Shown here in pieces: positions 18,720 to 27,895 of a DNA stretch of 53,077 bases. A program made the translations under genes and the position numbers. The first letter of the stretch is position 1. Every line of letters starts with the position of its first letter. Location of the stretch: assembly GCA_022760475.1 (NCBI GenBank), contig JALEFZ010000023.1, positions 1-53,077 of the forward strand, given 5' to 3'. This DNA is from Bacteroidia bacterium. GTDB taxonomy: Bacteria > Bacteroidota > Bacteroidia > J057. Below the pieces are notes generated by a model. It made no database searches and was not told the DNA's origin. It worked only from the letters and a program-made list of their open reading frames with translations.

Positions 18720-21200
18720 TCAAAGTGAAATGAGGTTGGCGAAGAGTCTGTAAGCTCCAGGAACCCCTGCTGGTAGTTCTCTAAAAAAGGATATACCCGT
18801 ATAAACAAAATAGCCCTCCCCATGCTTAGCGACCAATAAACCGCCATTTTTGGCTGTTTCACCAGGATCGTTCCAACTGATGATAGGGGTATATTTATCA
18901 TCCCATTGTGCAGGGAAATACAACCCTCTTTCCTGAATCCATCCTTCGAAATCCTTCTGGCTTATCTTATTCGGTCTGTTCAATACTGGATGTTCAGGCG
19001 CTAGAAAGGTAGCTTTGGCCTCTTCTACAGTTACTCGATCTCTTGAAAGTGTAAGGGGGTAGGGGCCAGGCTGCTGGGTTGACATACCACGTGTGGTGTT
19101 ATATTGAATTACATAATTCCCCCCTTTTTTTACATACTCCAGAATAATGTTTTGATGGTATGGCATTCTAGGATTGGTGTTATAGGCACGTATTCCAGCT
19201 ATAATGGCATCGTATTTCTCTATGTTATCAAGGGTGATGTCATCATCTTCTAGAAGATCAACCTGAAAGCCCATTTGTACCAGAGACTTTGGAATTTCAT
19301 CACCAGAACCCATAATGTAACCGATTTTTGAACCTTTTTTCTTTAAATCGACCCTAACCAATTTGGATGTAGATGGATTGAAGACCATCTGGGTAGGAAT
19401 GTGATCGTATTCGATGATTTGTTGGCTATAAGAAGTCTTTTTCCCATTTACCTCAGCTACAACCCTTAGTTCGCCTTCGCTGGCGAAGTCAGGAGGTATA
19501 ACTGAAACTGTTTTCAGCTGTTCTTCATCTGCATTTTTGAAATCCATTTCTAATACAGGAGGATTTACAGACCATCCTTCAGGAACCTCAAAACTGATTG
19601 TTGCCTTGGTATCCGCAGCAAAACTTTTAATTCGAAGGTCTACCTCCCTGGATTCAGTTTGGGCAAATACAACAACTTTTTCGCTGACATTGACTGTAAG
19701 CTTTGGTGTAATGACAAATGGTCTATACAGCTCACCTTTGGCTCTGTCTACATATCGATGGACTATTGGGGTGTTGTATTCTATTTTTTCTCCATCAATT
19801 TCGAAGATGTAGATGGCTTCTCCTGCACTTGGGTTTTCAGGTAGGCCAATGAGTTTTTGTTCATCAATATTGAAAAGTCCTTTCTCCTGTGCTTTCACCA
19901 ACCAGTATGGTTGAGAAACATCACTGCCTTCTGCGGATACTTCCACAGATTTATTGGCAACTTTTCCATTGAGGCTTAACTCCTCGTCAATGATAATTTT
20001 TTCTTGTCCTTTACCAAAGCAGACTTCTACCATGTTGAGTTTTACGGGGTAATTGCTGCGCTTCAGGTACCTGACATCTATTTTGGATTTATCCCCAATG
20101 GCCATGTATGGATATTCTGATTGCGCTTCAAACCAAAGTCCGGCACAATATGCAATTGTTAGTGCCAACTCTTTTTTCTTAAGTTCCACATAATGCCCTT
20201 CCAACTTGGATAATTCTTTATATGCCTTTACCAGGCTGGGAACTGAGAGAGAAGGGTCTGAAGATTTAAAATTTTTATAGGCATCTGCCAGAAGGGTTCC
20301 GACATTTTTACCCCCGCGAACCCTATTCCACGATACATCTATATCATCAAAAAGCCCTCCTTTAAGGGGATCACCTTTCTCCAATTCAAGATATTCGAAT
20401 CTTTCTCCACGGATAAGTGCCGCTCCGAATGCTTGACATTTGTGCATCGACCTTGCAGCATCTGCAATTTCACCATAACTTTTACCCAAAAGCGGGTCAT
20501 AATCGCCAACATTTATCTTAACAATGTCTTTGAGCTGTTCTTCAGTAGGTTCATATCTTCTGAATACCCAGTAGTTATTCCATAATAATCTTTTGGGTTG
20601 CCAAGGCTTAACATATTTCAGTTGCTCAGGGAAGGCATTGGGGTCATTGGCAAGGTCGAAAGCCTCGTGGGCCAGAATCGCTGAAGAGGTATGGTGCCCA
20701 TGGCCACCACCACCTTTCTCTGGCGTGGCGAATCTGGTAATGATGACATCTGGTCTGAATTTTCTTATTGCCCACACAACATCAGCCAGAACCTTTTCCT
20801 TGTCCCAAATTTCAAGAGTTTCATCATGGGTTTTGGAGTATCCAAAGTCATATGCCCTTGAGAAGAGTTGTTCACCCCCATCAATTCTTCGTGCTCCCAA
20901 GAGCTCCTGAGTTCTAAGCATTCCTAAAAGGGGCCCTTTTTCATCACCTATAAGGTTTTGCCCTCCGTCGCCACGAGTTAAGGCGAGATAAGAAGTTCTG
21001 TACCCTTTGCCTTTGTCAAAATAGGCAATGACCCTCTGGTTCTCGTCATCCGGGTGTGCCGCTAGGTACATTACCGAACCCAATACCTGGAGATTGCGAA
21101 GCATATGTTCAATTTCAGCTGCCGATTTGGCAGGCATGGGTGCCTGAGAAAAACCTGAAAGGCTTAACATCAATAGCAATAGGCTCGTAATTTGCCGCAT
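18720..21200 (-). CDS. Large PIG-L (LmbE-like) family deacetylase, exported
   Basis: Exported protein of 826 aa, signal peptide ending near GFSQA (residue 20). The PIG-L domain (about 35-300) has the zinc motif AAHPDDE (His49, Asp51, Asp52) and the later GHGHHTSS that supplies the third metal ligand. A beta-rich middle part and an NPCBM/Ig-like region follow. The C-terminal ~200 residues look like a ThuA/glutamine-amidotransferase-like fold (IGYIMGSGDEIPKSL, YDAIIAGIRAYNTNPRM) without a visible nucleophile. Family members remove N-acetyl groups from glucosamine derivatives. It is the first gene of an operon with the small membrane protein and symporter. Confidence 0.88.
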   Translation of the reverse strand: MRQITSLLLLMLSLSGFSQAPMPAKSAAEIEHMLRNLQVLGSVMYLAAHPDDENQRVIAYFDKGKGYRTSYLALTRGDGGQNLIGDEKGPLLGMLRTQELLGARRIDGGEQLFSRAYDFGYSKTHDETLEIWDKEKVLADVVWAIRKFRPDVIITRFATPEKGGGGHGHHTSSAILAHEAFDLANDPNAFPEQLKYVKPWQPKRLLWNNYWVFRRYEPTEEQLKDIVKINVGDYDPLLGKSYGEIADAARSMHKCQAFGAALIRGERFEYLELEKGDPLKGGLFDDIDVSWNRVRGGKNVGTLLADAYKNFKSSDPSLSVPSLVKAYKELSKLEGHYVELKKKELALTIAYCAGLWFEAQSEYPYMAIGDKSKIDVRYLKRSNYPVKLNMVEVCFGKGQEKIIIDEELSLNGKVANKSVEVSAEGSDVSQPYWLVKAQEKGLFNIDEQKLIGLPENPSAGEAIYIFEIDGEKIEYNTPIVHRYVDRAKGELYRPFVITPKLTVNVSEKVVVFAQTESREVDLRIKSFAADTKATISFEVPEGWSVNPPVLEMDFKNADEEQLKTVSVIPPDFASEGELRVVAEVNGKKTSYSQQIIEYDHIPTQMVFNPSTSKLVRVDLKKKGSKIGYIMGSGDEIPKSLVQMGFQVDLLEDDDITLDNIEKYDAIIAGIRAYNTNPRMPYHQNIILEYVKKGGNYVIQYNTTRGMSTQQPGPYPLTLSRDRVTVEEAKATFLAPEHPVLNRPNKISQKDFEGWIQERGLYFPAQWDDKYTPIISWNDPGETAKNGGLLVAKHGEGYFVYTGISFFRELPAGVPGAYRLFANLISL

Positions 21201-21431
21201 AGGAGTAGATTTCTAGGAAGAATGTTCAAACATCTAAAAAAAGGAACCGAATATTAGTAAATCTTTACTTTAGATTCAGGACTTTAACAAAAGATTTGAA
21301 ATTTAGCATCCGAACTGTCAGTACGGTTAATTTTACCTTTTAATGAAAAATTATTGTTAAAAAAACAGCCTGGATGACATTCTAAGCTAAAAATTGATTT
21401 CTTTGATCCATCATTCAGCTTTTAAATTTTT

Positions 21432-22427
21432 ATGGAAACAAAACAGGTACTTTATCCCCTTCGCTTTCATCCTTATTATAAAGAAAAACTTTGGGGAGGT
21501 CAGAAGTTAAGGACCGTTTTAGGGAAGGATTTTGGTGATCTGGCCAATTGTGGAGAAACCTGGGAGATTTCAGGTGTAAAGGGGCATATTTCCATTGTTA
21601 AGGAAGGTGCTCTTGAGGGCAAGATGTTAACCGAATTGATCGAAGAATATCAGGGAGAGCTATTGGGAAAACGCGTTTATAGCAAATATGGAAATAATTT
21701 CCCCCTGCTTGTAAAGTTTATCGATGCCAATGATGACCTTTCGATTCAGGTCCATCCGGATGATGAGTTGGCAATGAAAAGGCATGACAGTTTTGGCAAA
21801 ACAGAGATGTGGTACATCATGCAGGCCGATCAGGATGCCAGCTTGATTTCCGGTTTTAATAAGGAGGTCAGTCGAGATATTTATGAAGATCATTTCAATC
21901 AGGGCAAACTCATTGAAATCCTTAACAGGGAAATTGCTGAAGCAGATGATGTATTCTTTTTGCCAGCTGGAAGGGTTCATACGATTGGGAAAGGGCTTTT
22001 ATTAGCAGAAATTCAGCAAACCTCTGACATCACCTACCGAATTTATGATTTTGATAGGGTAGGAGCAGATGGTAAAAAGAGGGAATTACATGTAGAAGAA
22101 GCACTTGATGCCATTGATTATAGATTTTATGATGACATCAAAACTACATATCAGGCAGAAAACAATAAGCCTGTGAATCTGGCAAAGTGTCCTTATTTTG
22201 AAACCAACCGCCTCAACTTGACTGGACAGATCTCCAGAAACTATACGGGTATTGATTCCTTTGTGATTTATGTTGTTACCAAAGGTGAGGGGCTATTAAC
22301 ATATCCAGAGGGACAACTTTCAGTTTCTATGGGCGATGCGATTTTGCTTCCATCTTCTATCAAGGAGGTTAGCTTTAGTCCCAATGGAGAAATGAATGTA
22401 TTGGAAGCCTGGGTTCCTGAAAATTAA
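21432..22427 (+). CDS. manA: Mannose-6-phosphate isomerase, class I
   Basis: Cytoplasmic zinc enzyme of 331 aa interconverting mannose-6-phosphate and fructose-6-phosphate. Motifs: WGG near the N-terminus (KEKLWGGQKLR), the metal site QVHPDDELA, the Glu in FGKTEMWYIM, and the His of LPAGRVHTIGKG. The cupin C-terminal part is present. It is short compared with E. coli ManA but normal for the compact class found in Firmicutes and Bacteroidota. The broken cinA-like gene begins 6 bp downstream. Confidence 0.92.
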   Translation: METKQVLYPLRFHPYYKEKLWGGQKLRTVLGKDFGDLANCGETWEISGVKGHISIVKEGALEGKMLTELIEEYQGELLGKRVYSKYGNNFPLLVKFIDANDDLSIQVHPDDELAMKRHDSFGKTEMWYIMQADQDASLISGFNKEVSRDIYEDHFNQGKLIEILNREIAEADDVFFLPAGRVHTIGKGLLLAEIQQTSDITYRIYDFDRVGADGKKRELHVEEALDAIDYRFYDDIKTTYQAENNKPVNLAKCPYFETNRLNLTGQISRNYTGIDSFVIYVVTKGEGLLTYPEGQLSVSMGDAILLPSSIKEVSFSPNGEMNVLEAWVPEN

Positions 22428-22433
22428 ATCACT

Positions 22434-22910
22434 ATGGTACCAGATTCCCTGATTTCCATGGCGGAAGATGTTATAGACCACTTAAAAAAAAGGGGACTTG
22501 TTATTTCTATGGTAGAAGCGGGAACCGGAGGTTTGACCTCAGCGGTACTCACAACCATCTCAGGAAGTAGCAAAGTATTTGACCGTTCTTTGGTCTGTTA
22601 CAGCAACAGTTCAAAGGTTGAGCTTTGACATGTTCTGCCAGATAGCCTAGAGAAATATGGCGCTGTAAGCGAAGTAGTGGCAGTTGAAATGGCTAAAGGT
22701 GGACTGGGAGAAAATGATTATTGTTTGGCTGAAACCAGCATCGCAGGACCTGGAGGAGGAACAGAGGAAAAACCTGTTGGTATGGGCTTTATCGCAATTG
22801 CCGGTAAAAATGGTCAAGAGTTATGTTTTCGACATCAATTCAAAGGAGACCGAAGAAGCCTAAGGGTACAATTTGTCTCCGCTATGCTGGAGAAAATGAT
22901 GGAATTTTAG
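22434..22910 (+). pseudogene. CinA C-terminal-like (nicotinamide-nucleotide amidase family) gene with in-frame TGA
   Basis: The frame from the ATG at 22434 reads as a stand-alone CinA/PncC domain of 158 codons, interrupted by one TGA at 22626-22628 (after YSNSSKVEL). Both sides stay in the same frame: before it VISMVEAGTGGLTSAVLTTISGSSKVF, after it LEKYGAVSEVVAVEMAKG and SIAGPGGGTEEKPVG. The hallmark AES-x-TGG motif reads VEAGTGG, so the usual Ser is already lost. This fits a decaying gene; a sequencing error or readthrough are alternatives. The tight coupling to manA suggests it was once cotranscribed with it. Confidence 0.78.
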
Positions 22911-22927
22911 GACTTAAAATAGATCAA

Positions 22928-22963
22928 AAAAAGGCACTCCTCATTATTGAAGAGTGCCTTTTT
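22928..22963. terminator. Bidirectional terminator between the cinA-like gene and lpdA
   Basis: AAAAAGGCACTC / GAGTGCCTTTTT forms a 12-bp stem with a 12-nt loop. The stem's A and T tracts give U-runs in both directions, as needed between convergent genes. Confidence 0.8.
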
Positions 22964-22979
22964 GGTTTTGTTAGCCTGA

Positions 22980-24377
22980 TTACAAGTGAATTACCTCGCC
23001 ATAAGCAGCTGCGGCAGCCTCCATCACAGCCTCCGACATGGTCGGGTGAGGGTGAACTGCATTGATCACTTCATGCCCAGTGGTTTCAAGTTTTCTGGCA
23101 ATTACAACCTCCGCAATCATGTCAGTTACATTTGCACCTATCATATGAGCTCCAAGGAACTCGCCATACTTGGCATCAAATATTACTTTCACAAAACCAT
23201 CCTTTTTACCGGAGGCAGTCGCTTTGCCACTTGCTGAGAAAGGAAACTTGCCAACCTTAACTTCATATCCAGCTTCTTTGGCAGCTTTCTCTGTGTAACC
23301 TACAGAAGCAACCTCTGGCTGAGCGTAAGTACAACTTGGTATATTGTTGTAATCGATGGCTTCAGCATCCATACCTGCAATTTTCTCTACACAGACAATC
23401 CCTTCATGAGAAGCAGTATGTGCAAGCGCAGGCCCAGGTGTCATGTCACCAATAGCGTAAATTCCAGGCACATTGGTACGATAGAACTCATCTACCACTA
23501 CCAATCCTCTTTCTGTTTTGATTCCCAGGTTACCTAGACCAAGGTTTTCGGTATTCGCTACCACACCTACTGCAGAAAGCAGGATATCTGCCTCCAGCTT
23601 CTCTTCCCCCTTTTTGGTTTTGACTGTGGCTATTACACCATCACCAGAGACATCAGCTGCTGTAACCTCTGCAGAGGTCATGATTTTCATACCCTTCTTT
23701 TTATAGATTCTGGCCATCTGGGTAGAAATCTCATCGTCTTCACGAGGAAGGATTCTGTCCATGTACTCCACAACTGTCACCTTTGTCCCCATGCTGTGGT
23801 AGAAGTAGGCGAATTCCATGCCTATGGCCCCAGAACCAACAATGATCATGGATTTAGGTTGCTTCTTCAAGGTCATGGCCTCTCTGTAACCGATGATCTT
23901 TTCGCCATCAATTGGCATGGCAGGAAGAGATCTGGCTCTAGCTCCTGTTGCAAGGATGATGTGCTTGGCCTCGTATGAAGTAGATTTACCTTCAGCGTCA
24001 GTAACGACCACTTTTTTGTCAGGTGTAACCTTGCCAGTACCCATTAACGCATCAACTTTGTTTTTCCTGAAAAGGAAGTTGATGCCTTTGCTCATGGTAT
24101 CAGCAACCCCTCTGGATCTTTTTACAACTGCACCAAAATCATGCTTTACATCGCCAGATACCTCAATCCCATAATCTTTGGCGTGCTGGACATATTCCAT
24201 GACCTCTGCACTTTTCAGCAAGGCCTTTGTAGGGATACATCCCCAATTCAGGCATATACCACCTAGGTTTTCTCTTTCAACAACGGCTGTCTTCATTCCC
24301 AACTGAGCAGCCCTGATAGCAGCTACATATCCTCCAGGTCCGCTGCCGATTACGATCAGGTCGTAACTATTTGCCAT
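22980..24377 (-). CDS. lpdA: Dihydrolipoyl dehydrogenase (E3)
   Basis: FAD-dependent E3 subunit of 465 aa, reoxidising the lipoyl groups of the 2-oxoacid dehydrogenase complexes with NAD. The FAD site GSGPGGYVAAI is followed by the redox disulfide in GGICLNWGCIPTKALL (Cys42, Cys47). The NAD site is VGSGAIGMEFAYFYHSMG. The second FAD segment is YAIGDMTPGPALAHTASHEG, and the C-terminal HPHPTMSEA carries the catalytic His and the nearby Glu. It stands alone; E1 and E2 genes are not in this window. Confidence 0.96.
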   Translation of the reverse strand: MANSYDLIVIGSGPGGYVAAIRAAQLGMKTAVVERENLGGICLNWGCIPTKALLKSAEVMEYVQHAKDYGIEVSGDVKHDFGAVVKRSRGVADTMSKGINFLFRKNKVDALMGTGKVTPDKKVVVTDAEGKSTSYEAKHIILATGARARSLPAMPIDGEKIIGYREAMTLKKQPKSMIIVGSGAIGMEFAYFYHSMGTKVTVVEYMDRILPREDDEISTQMARIYKKKGMKIMTSAEVTAADVSGDGVIATVKTKKGEEKLEADILLSAVGVVANTENLGLGNLGIKTERGLVVVDEFYRTNVPGIYAIGDMTPGPALAHTASHEGIVCVEKIAGMDAEAIDYNNIPSCTYAQPEVASVGYTEKAAKEAGYEVKVGKFPFSASGKATASGKKDGFVKVIFDAKYGEFLGAHMIGANVTDMIAEVVIARKLETTGHEVINAVHPHPTMSEAVMEAAAAAYGEVIHL

Positions 24378-24756
24378 AATGTGATTCCTTTTTTATTGTC
24401 TGAATAGGTAAATAAATGTGTTTCAACTCCTAAATAACAAAGAAAATTCAATAATGATTCCTTTTGAATTCTAAAATTCATGCCGAAACAAAGAAATTTA
24501 GGATTCTTAGGCAAAGTATGAAGCCTTAATGTCAATATTTAGGATTCGATTGGTTCAGATTGGATGCTTTTCTCGATCCTTCTACTTCTTTTTAGGAAAT
24601 AATGGGATATAAAATTAAAATAAATGGCTAATATTTTTTGTCAAATTAAAAATATTGCCATTATTTTTGGTTTTTGTTACTTCGAAATCAAATTTTGTGC
24701 TACCTTTATCTGCTGAATAAGCAGCTTATTTTTCTTCATTCCAGACCTAAAGGTAG
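24378..24756. other. Intergenic control region between divergent lpdA and recN
   Basis: A 379-bp AT-rich gap. It must hold the promoters of both divergent genes. On the plus strand TACCTTTA at 24701-24708 resembles the TAnnTTTG -7 element, with TTTTTG at 24671, but the spacing is too long to call. I see no hairpin, RNA gene or open frame of note. Confidence 0.4.
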
Positions 24757-26460
24757 ATGCTGAAGACCTTATATATTAGAAATTATGCCCTTTTTAAGGA
24801 CAGTAGAATAGATTTTCAGGATGGCCTGAATATCCTTACAGGTGAAACCGGTGCAGGTAAATCCTTACTTATTGGTGCCCTGGGATTAATCATGGGTAAA
24901 AGGGCAGACTCTTCCTTTGTTTTTCTTTATGATGAAAAATGTATTGTTGAGGCTACTTTCACAAAACTTGCACCCATAATAATGGGGCAACTGAAGGCAT
25001 TTGAGGACTTTGATATTGAGGAAGATGAAGAAATTATCCTCAGAAGAGAAATTAGGCCAAATGGCAAATCTAGGGCATTTGTTTGTGATACCCCTGTTTC
25101 TCTTCAGGTTCTTCGCGAGGTTAGTGCATTATTACTCGACCTACATGGTCAGCATGACAACCAGGTCTTGTTATCTAATGATAAGCAAATGGATCTGCTA
25201 GACAGCTATGCGGGCAGCGAAGATCTATTGGAGCAGTTCAAAATGCAATTGAAGCGCGCCAATGAGTTAGCTTCTACCCTGGACGAACTCATAGAAAAAG
25301 ACAAGAATGCAAAACAGCAACTCGAATACCTCAATTATCAGGTAAAAGAGTTGGGCGAGGCAGATCTAAAGGCAGATGAAGAGGAGGAGTTAGAGCAAGA
25401 ATTGAACCTCCTCCAAAATTCAGAGGGTGTTAGAGAAACGCTTAATCTGGCAACAGAAAAACTTTATCAACAGGATGTTTCCATTTACAGTGAATTGAGT
25501 GAGCTAATGGAGGCCCTTCGCAAAGTTTCAAATGTAAATAACCAATTGGCTGCTACAGTCAATGAATTGGGGGATGTACTTGAAAAGATCAAAGATGCAT
25601 CGTTTGGTTTCCAGGATATGTTAGAAACAATTGAATCCGATCCCCAAAGGCTTGCCTTTATTGAGGAAAGACTTGGGATGTACCATACGTTTAAGTTGAA
25701 ATATCAGGTAAAAAGTGGTGAAGAATTGGTGCAATTGTATGAAGGCATTGCAGAAAAATTGCTTGAATATGAATCCCTCGAAGAACGTATCAAGGAATTG
25801 CGGGATAAACTTGAATTGGAAAATGAAAAGCTCATAGGTCTGGGATTAAGGCTGGAAGAAAAACGCCAACTGGCCAGGCCAGAGCTTGAAAGAAAAGTTG
25901 ATGACCTGCTTGAGCAGGTTGGTTTTCAAAAGGCAAGGTTTAATGTAGAGATTGAGCGTGCTTACCATCCTCAGGGTAAATTGGAAATTAATGGAGAAGC
26001 AGTAAGAACTTCCTCCAATGGCATCAACAAAAGCAGATTTCTGATTCAAACCAATCCGGGTATCCCTGCTGGGCAATTGGCACAGATCGCTTCCGGAGGG
26101 GAAATTTCAAGGGTCATGCTTGCCATCAAAGCTGCCTTGGCGGAAAAATCCTCCTTTCCTGTTATGATTTTCGATGAAATTGATACAGGGATTAGTGGTG
26201 AAATCGCAAATAAGGTAGGGGATGTGATGCGGCTTTTGGCCAAGAACTTCCAAATCCTCTCAATTACCCACCTCCCACAGATTGCGGCTAAAGGTCATGC
26301 ACATTTCCAAATAAGGAAAAGGGTAGAAGGGGAGCAAACTCATTCATTTGTACAACAGTTAGAACACGATGATAGGGTTAACATCATTGCTCAAATGATT
26401 AGTGGAGACCAGCCTACAGCATCTGCCATCCAAAACGCAGAGGAACTGATTGGTCAATAA
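24757..26460 (+). CDS. recN: DNA repair protein RecN
   Basis: SMC-like cytoplasmic ATPase of 567 aa acting in double-strand-break repair. Walker A is GETGAGKS (29-36). Two coiled-coil arms (roughly 150-230 and 270-370) flank a short hinge. The ABC signature is ASGGEISRVMLAIKAAL and Walker B is VMIFDEIDTGISG. HLPQIAAKGHAHFQIRK near the end is typical of RecN. Length and domain order are normal. Confidence 0.96.
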   Translation: MLKTLYIRNYALFKDSRIDFQDGLNILTGETGAGKSLLIGALGLIMGKRADSSFVFLYDEKCIVEATFTKLAPIIMGQLKAFEDFDIEEDEEIILRREIRPNGKSRAFVCDTPVSLQVLREVSALLLDLHGQHDNQVLLSNDKQMDLLDSYAGSEDLLEQFKMQLKRANELASTLDELIEKDKNAKQQLEYLNYQVKELGEADLKADEEEELEQELNLLQNSEGVRETLNLATEKLYQQDVSIYSELSELMEALRKVSNVNNQLAATVNELGDVLEKIKDASFGFQDMLETIESDPQRLAFIEERLGMYHTFKLKYQVKSGEELVQLYEGIAEKLLEYESLEERIKELRDKLELENEKLIGLGLRLEEKRQLARPELERKVDDLLEQVGFQKARFNVEIERAYHPQGKLEINGEAVRTSSNGINKSRFLIQTNPGIPAGQLAQIASGGEISRVMLAIKAALAEKSSFPVMIFDEIDTGISGEIANKVGDVMRLLAKNFQILSITHLPQIAAKGHAHFQIRKRVEGEQTHSFVQQLEHDDRVNIIAQMISGDQPTASAIQNAEELIGQ

Positions 26461-26636
26461 TTCGTTTTTATTTTTACACATAAGGAAAATCTATTGTAAG
26501 GAGAGAATTCCCTTGCTTAGATTTAATGTGCAAAAATGACAAATAGCTATTTCGCTGACCATTTTTGTAAGTGATGTCGGTTTATTGACATTGCCCCTTA
26601 ATTTACCTTGGTTACTTTCAATGAAATAGAAGAAAA

Positions 26637-27335
26637 CTGAATTCTACTCAATCACATACCGCTATCCTGGTTTTTGCCAGGAATCCTGAAGAAGATGCCC
26701 TACATAAAAATTGGGTTAGAGGTACTTTTGCAGCAAACGTAGAATTCAGTAAGGAACTTACTTCGCACGCCCTTAAATTGGCTAAAAGAAGTACCCTTCC
26801 TTACTTTCTATACAATTCATCTTCCCAAAGGGGAGAAAATTTCAAAGAAAGGCTATCGGGTGCTTGTAAAGACCTTTTTGCCAAAGGATTTGAGAACATC
26901 CTGGTAATCGGGAATGATACAACCAACCTGAAGGTTGCTGACCTTATAACTGCTGCCCTGGCACAAATTGAAGGGAAACTTGTCATTGGTCCTTCGAATG
27001 ATGGAGGGGTTTATTTGCTTGGCTTGTCCAGAAAACAATTTGAGGAAGGCTTATTATCACAAGTCAGGTGGGAGAGTAAATGGGTAGCCAGAGACCTTGC
27101 AAATCGTGCCGCCCAATTCAATTTCTCTTTGGTTTCCCTTGAGAGGAAAAACGATCTTGATGACCATAAAGATTTTCTATTCTATCTTAGATCAGGGGCA
27201 GCTAATTCAAATCTAGGCAGATCCTTGATAAGACTTCAGGCGAGTCCAATTGAAGTCATGACTCCATTAAGCCCTGTTTCTATACAGGCCTTCACTTCTC
27301 TGGGAATCTCCCTGAGGGCACCTCCTCTTTCTTAA
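26637..27335 (+). CDS. CofC-like glycosyltransferase of arsenosugar clusters (TIGR04282/DUF2064 type)
   Basis: Nucleotidyl/glycosyltransferase-fold protein. Coding similarity starts at AILVFARNPEEDALHKNW (from ~26661) and continues with LVIGNDTTNLKVADL and VIGPSNDGGVYLLGL. The frame has no ATG between an upstream stop at 26622 and this motif: the listed start is a CTG. An ATG at 26621 is one base out of frame (ATG AAA TAG); removing one T at 26627 would give MKRRKLNSTQSHTAILVF. So the gene either uses a rare start or has a frameshift at its 5' end. Family knowledge links it to arsenosugar assembly. Confidence 0.75.
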   Translation: MNSTQSHTAILVFARNPEEDALHKNWVRGTFAANVEFSKELTSHALKLAKRSTLPYFLYNSSSQRGENFKERLSGACKDLFAKGFENILVIGNDTTNLKVADLITAALAQIEGKLVIGPSNDGGVYLLGLSRKQFEEGLLSQVRWESKWVARDLANRAAQFNFSLVSLERKNDLDDHKDFLFYLRSGAANSNLGRSLIRLQASPIEVMTPLSPVSIQAFTSLGISLRAPPLS

Positions 27336-27493
27336 AATATTCCAAATATTCATTCTGGATAAATTAACCATTCATCAGGATTGCCTGGAGTGATTGGTCG
27401 ACGATTAGCTGGGTTTTGGCCTTAATTAGTCATTTCCCTTATGATCGTTTTCAATTCAATTTTTGACTCAATTAAACCTTTAATAATTGTCCT

Positions 27494-27829
27494 ATGGCAA
27501 ACTCATATTACGATCCCGCAGATCTGAGAAAATTCAAGAAAATCTCTGATTGGGATAAAGAACTGGGAGATAAGTTCTTCGATTATTACGGTACTGTCTT
27601 TCAGGAAGGAGCACTATCAGCCAGAGAGAAATCTCTGATTGCATTGGCTGTGGCCCATGTTGTCAAGTGTCCCTATTGCATTGACGCTTACACAAAGGAT
27701 GGCCTACAAAGAGGCATTACCAAGGAGGAAATGATGGAGGCAGTACATGCTGGAGCGGCAATTGAAAGTGGTGCTACCTTGGTCCATGCTGTTCAGATGA
27801 TGAATAAATACGATAAACTTTCCATGTAA
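27494..27829 (+). CDS. Arsenosugar-associated peroxidase-like protein (AhpD/CMD family)
   Basis: Small cytoplasmic all-alpha protein of 111 aa of the carboxymuconolactone decarboxylase/AhpD fold. The active-site region is LAVAHVVKCPYCIDAYTKDG, with Cys59 and Cys62 and the nearby His55. Then comes the usual GITKEEMMEAVHAGAAIESGATLVHA. The form matches the subgroup found next to ArsS and ArsM in arsenosugar gene sets (TIGR04169 type). A role in handling the redox state of the arsenical is an inference. It precedes arsS by 66 bp. Confidence 0.88.
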   Translation: MANSYYDPADLRKFKKISDWDKELGDKFFDYYGTVFQEGALSAREKSLIALAVAHVVKCPYCIDAYTKDGLQRGITKEEMMEAVHAGAAIESGATLVHAVQMMNKYDKLSM

Positions 27830-27895
27830 TCAGGGGATTTAGGGCTTGCTGAAATCCTGACCTATCCGAGTTTTATTTTTCAATTCAATCGCGAT

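Noticed and set aside
24671..24708. Promoter of recN (TTTTTG and TACCTTTA)
   Set aside because: The spacing of about 24 bp is too long and the -7 element is imperfect.
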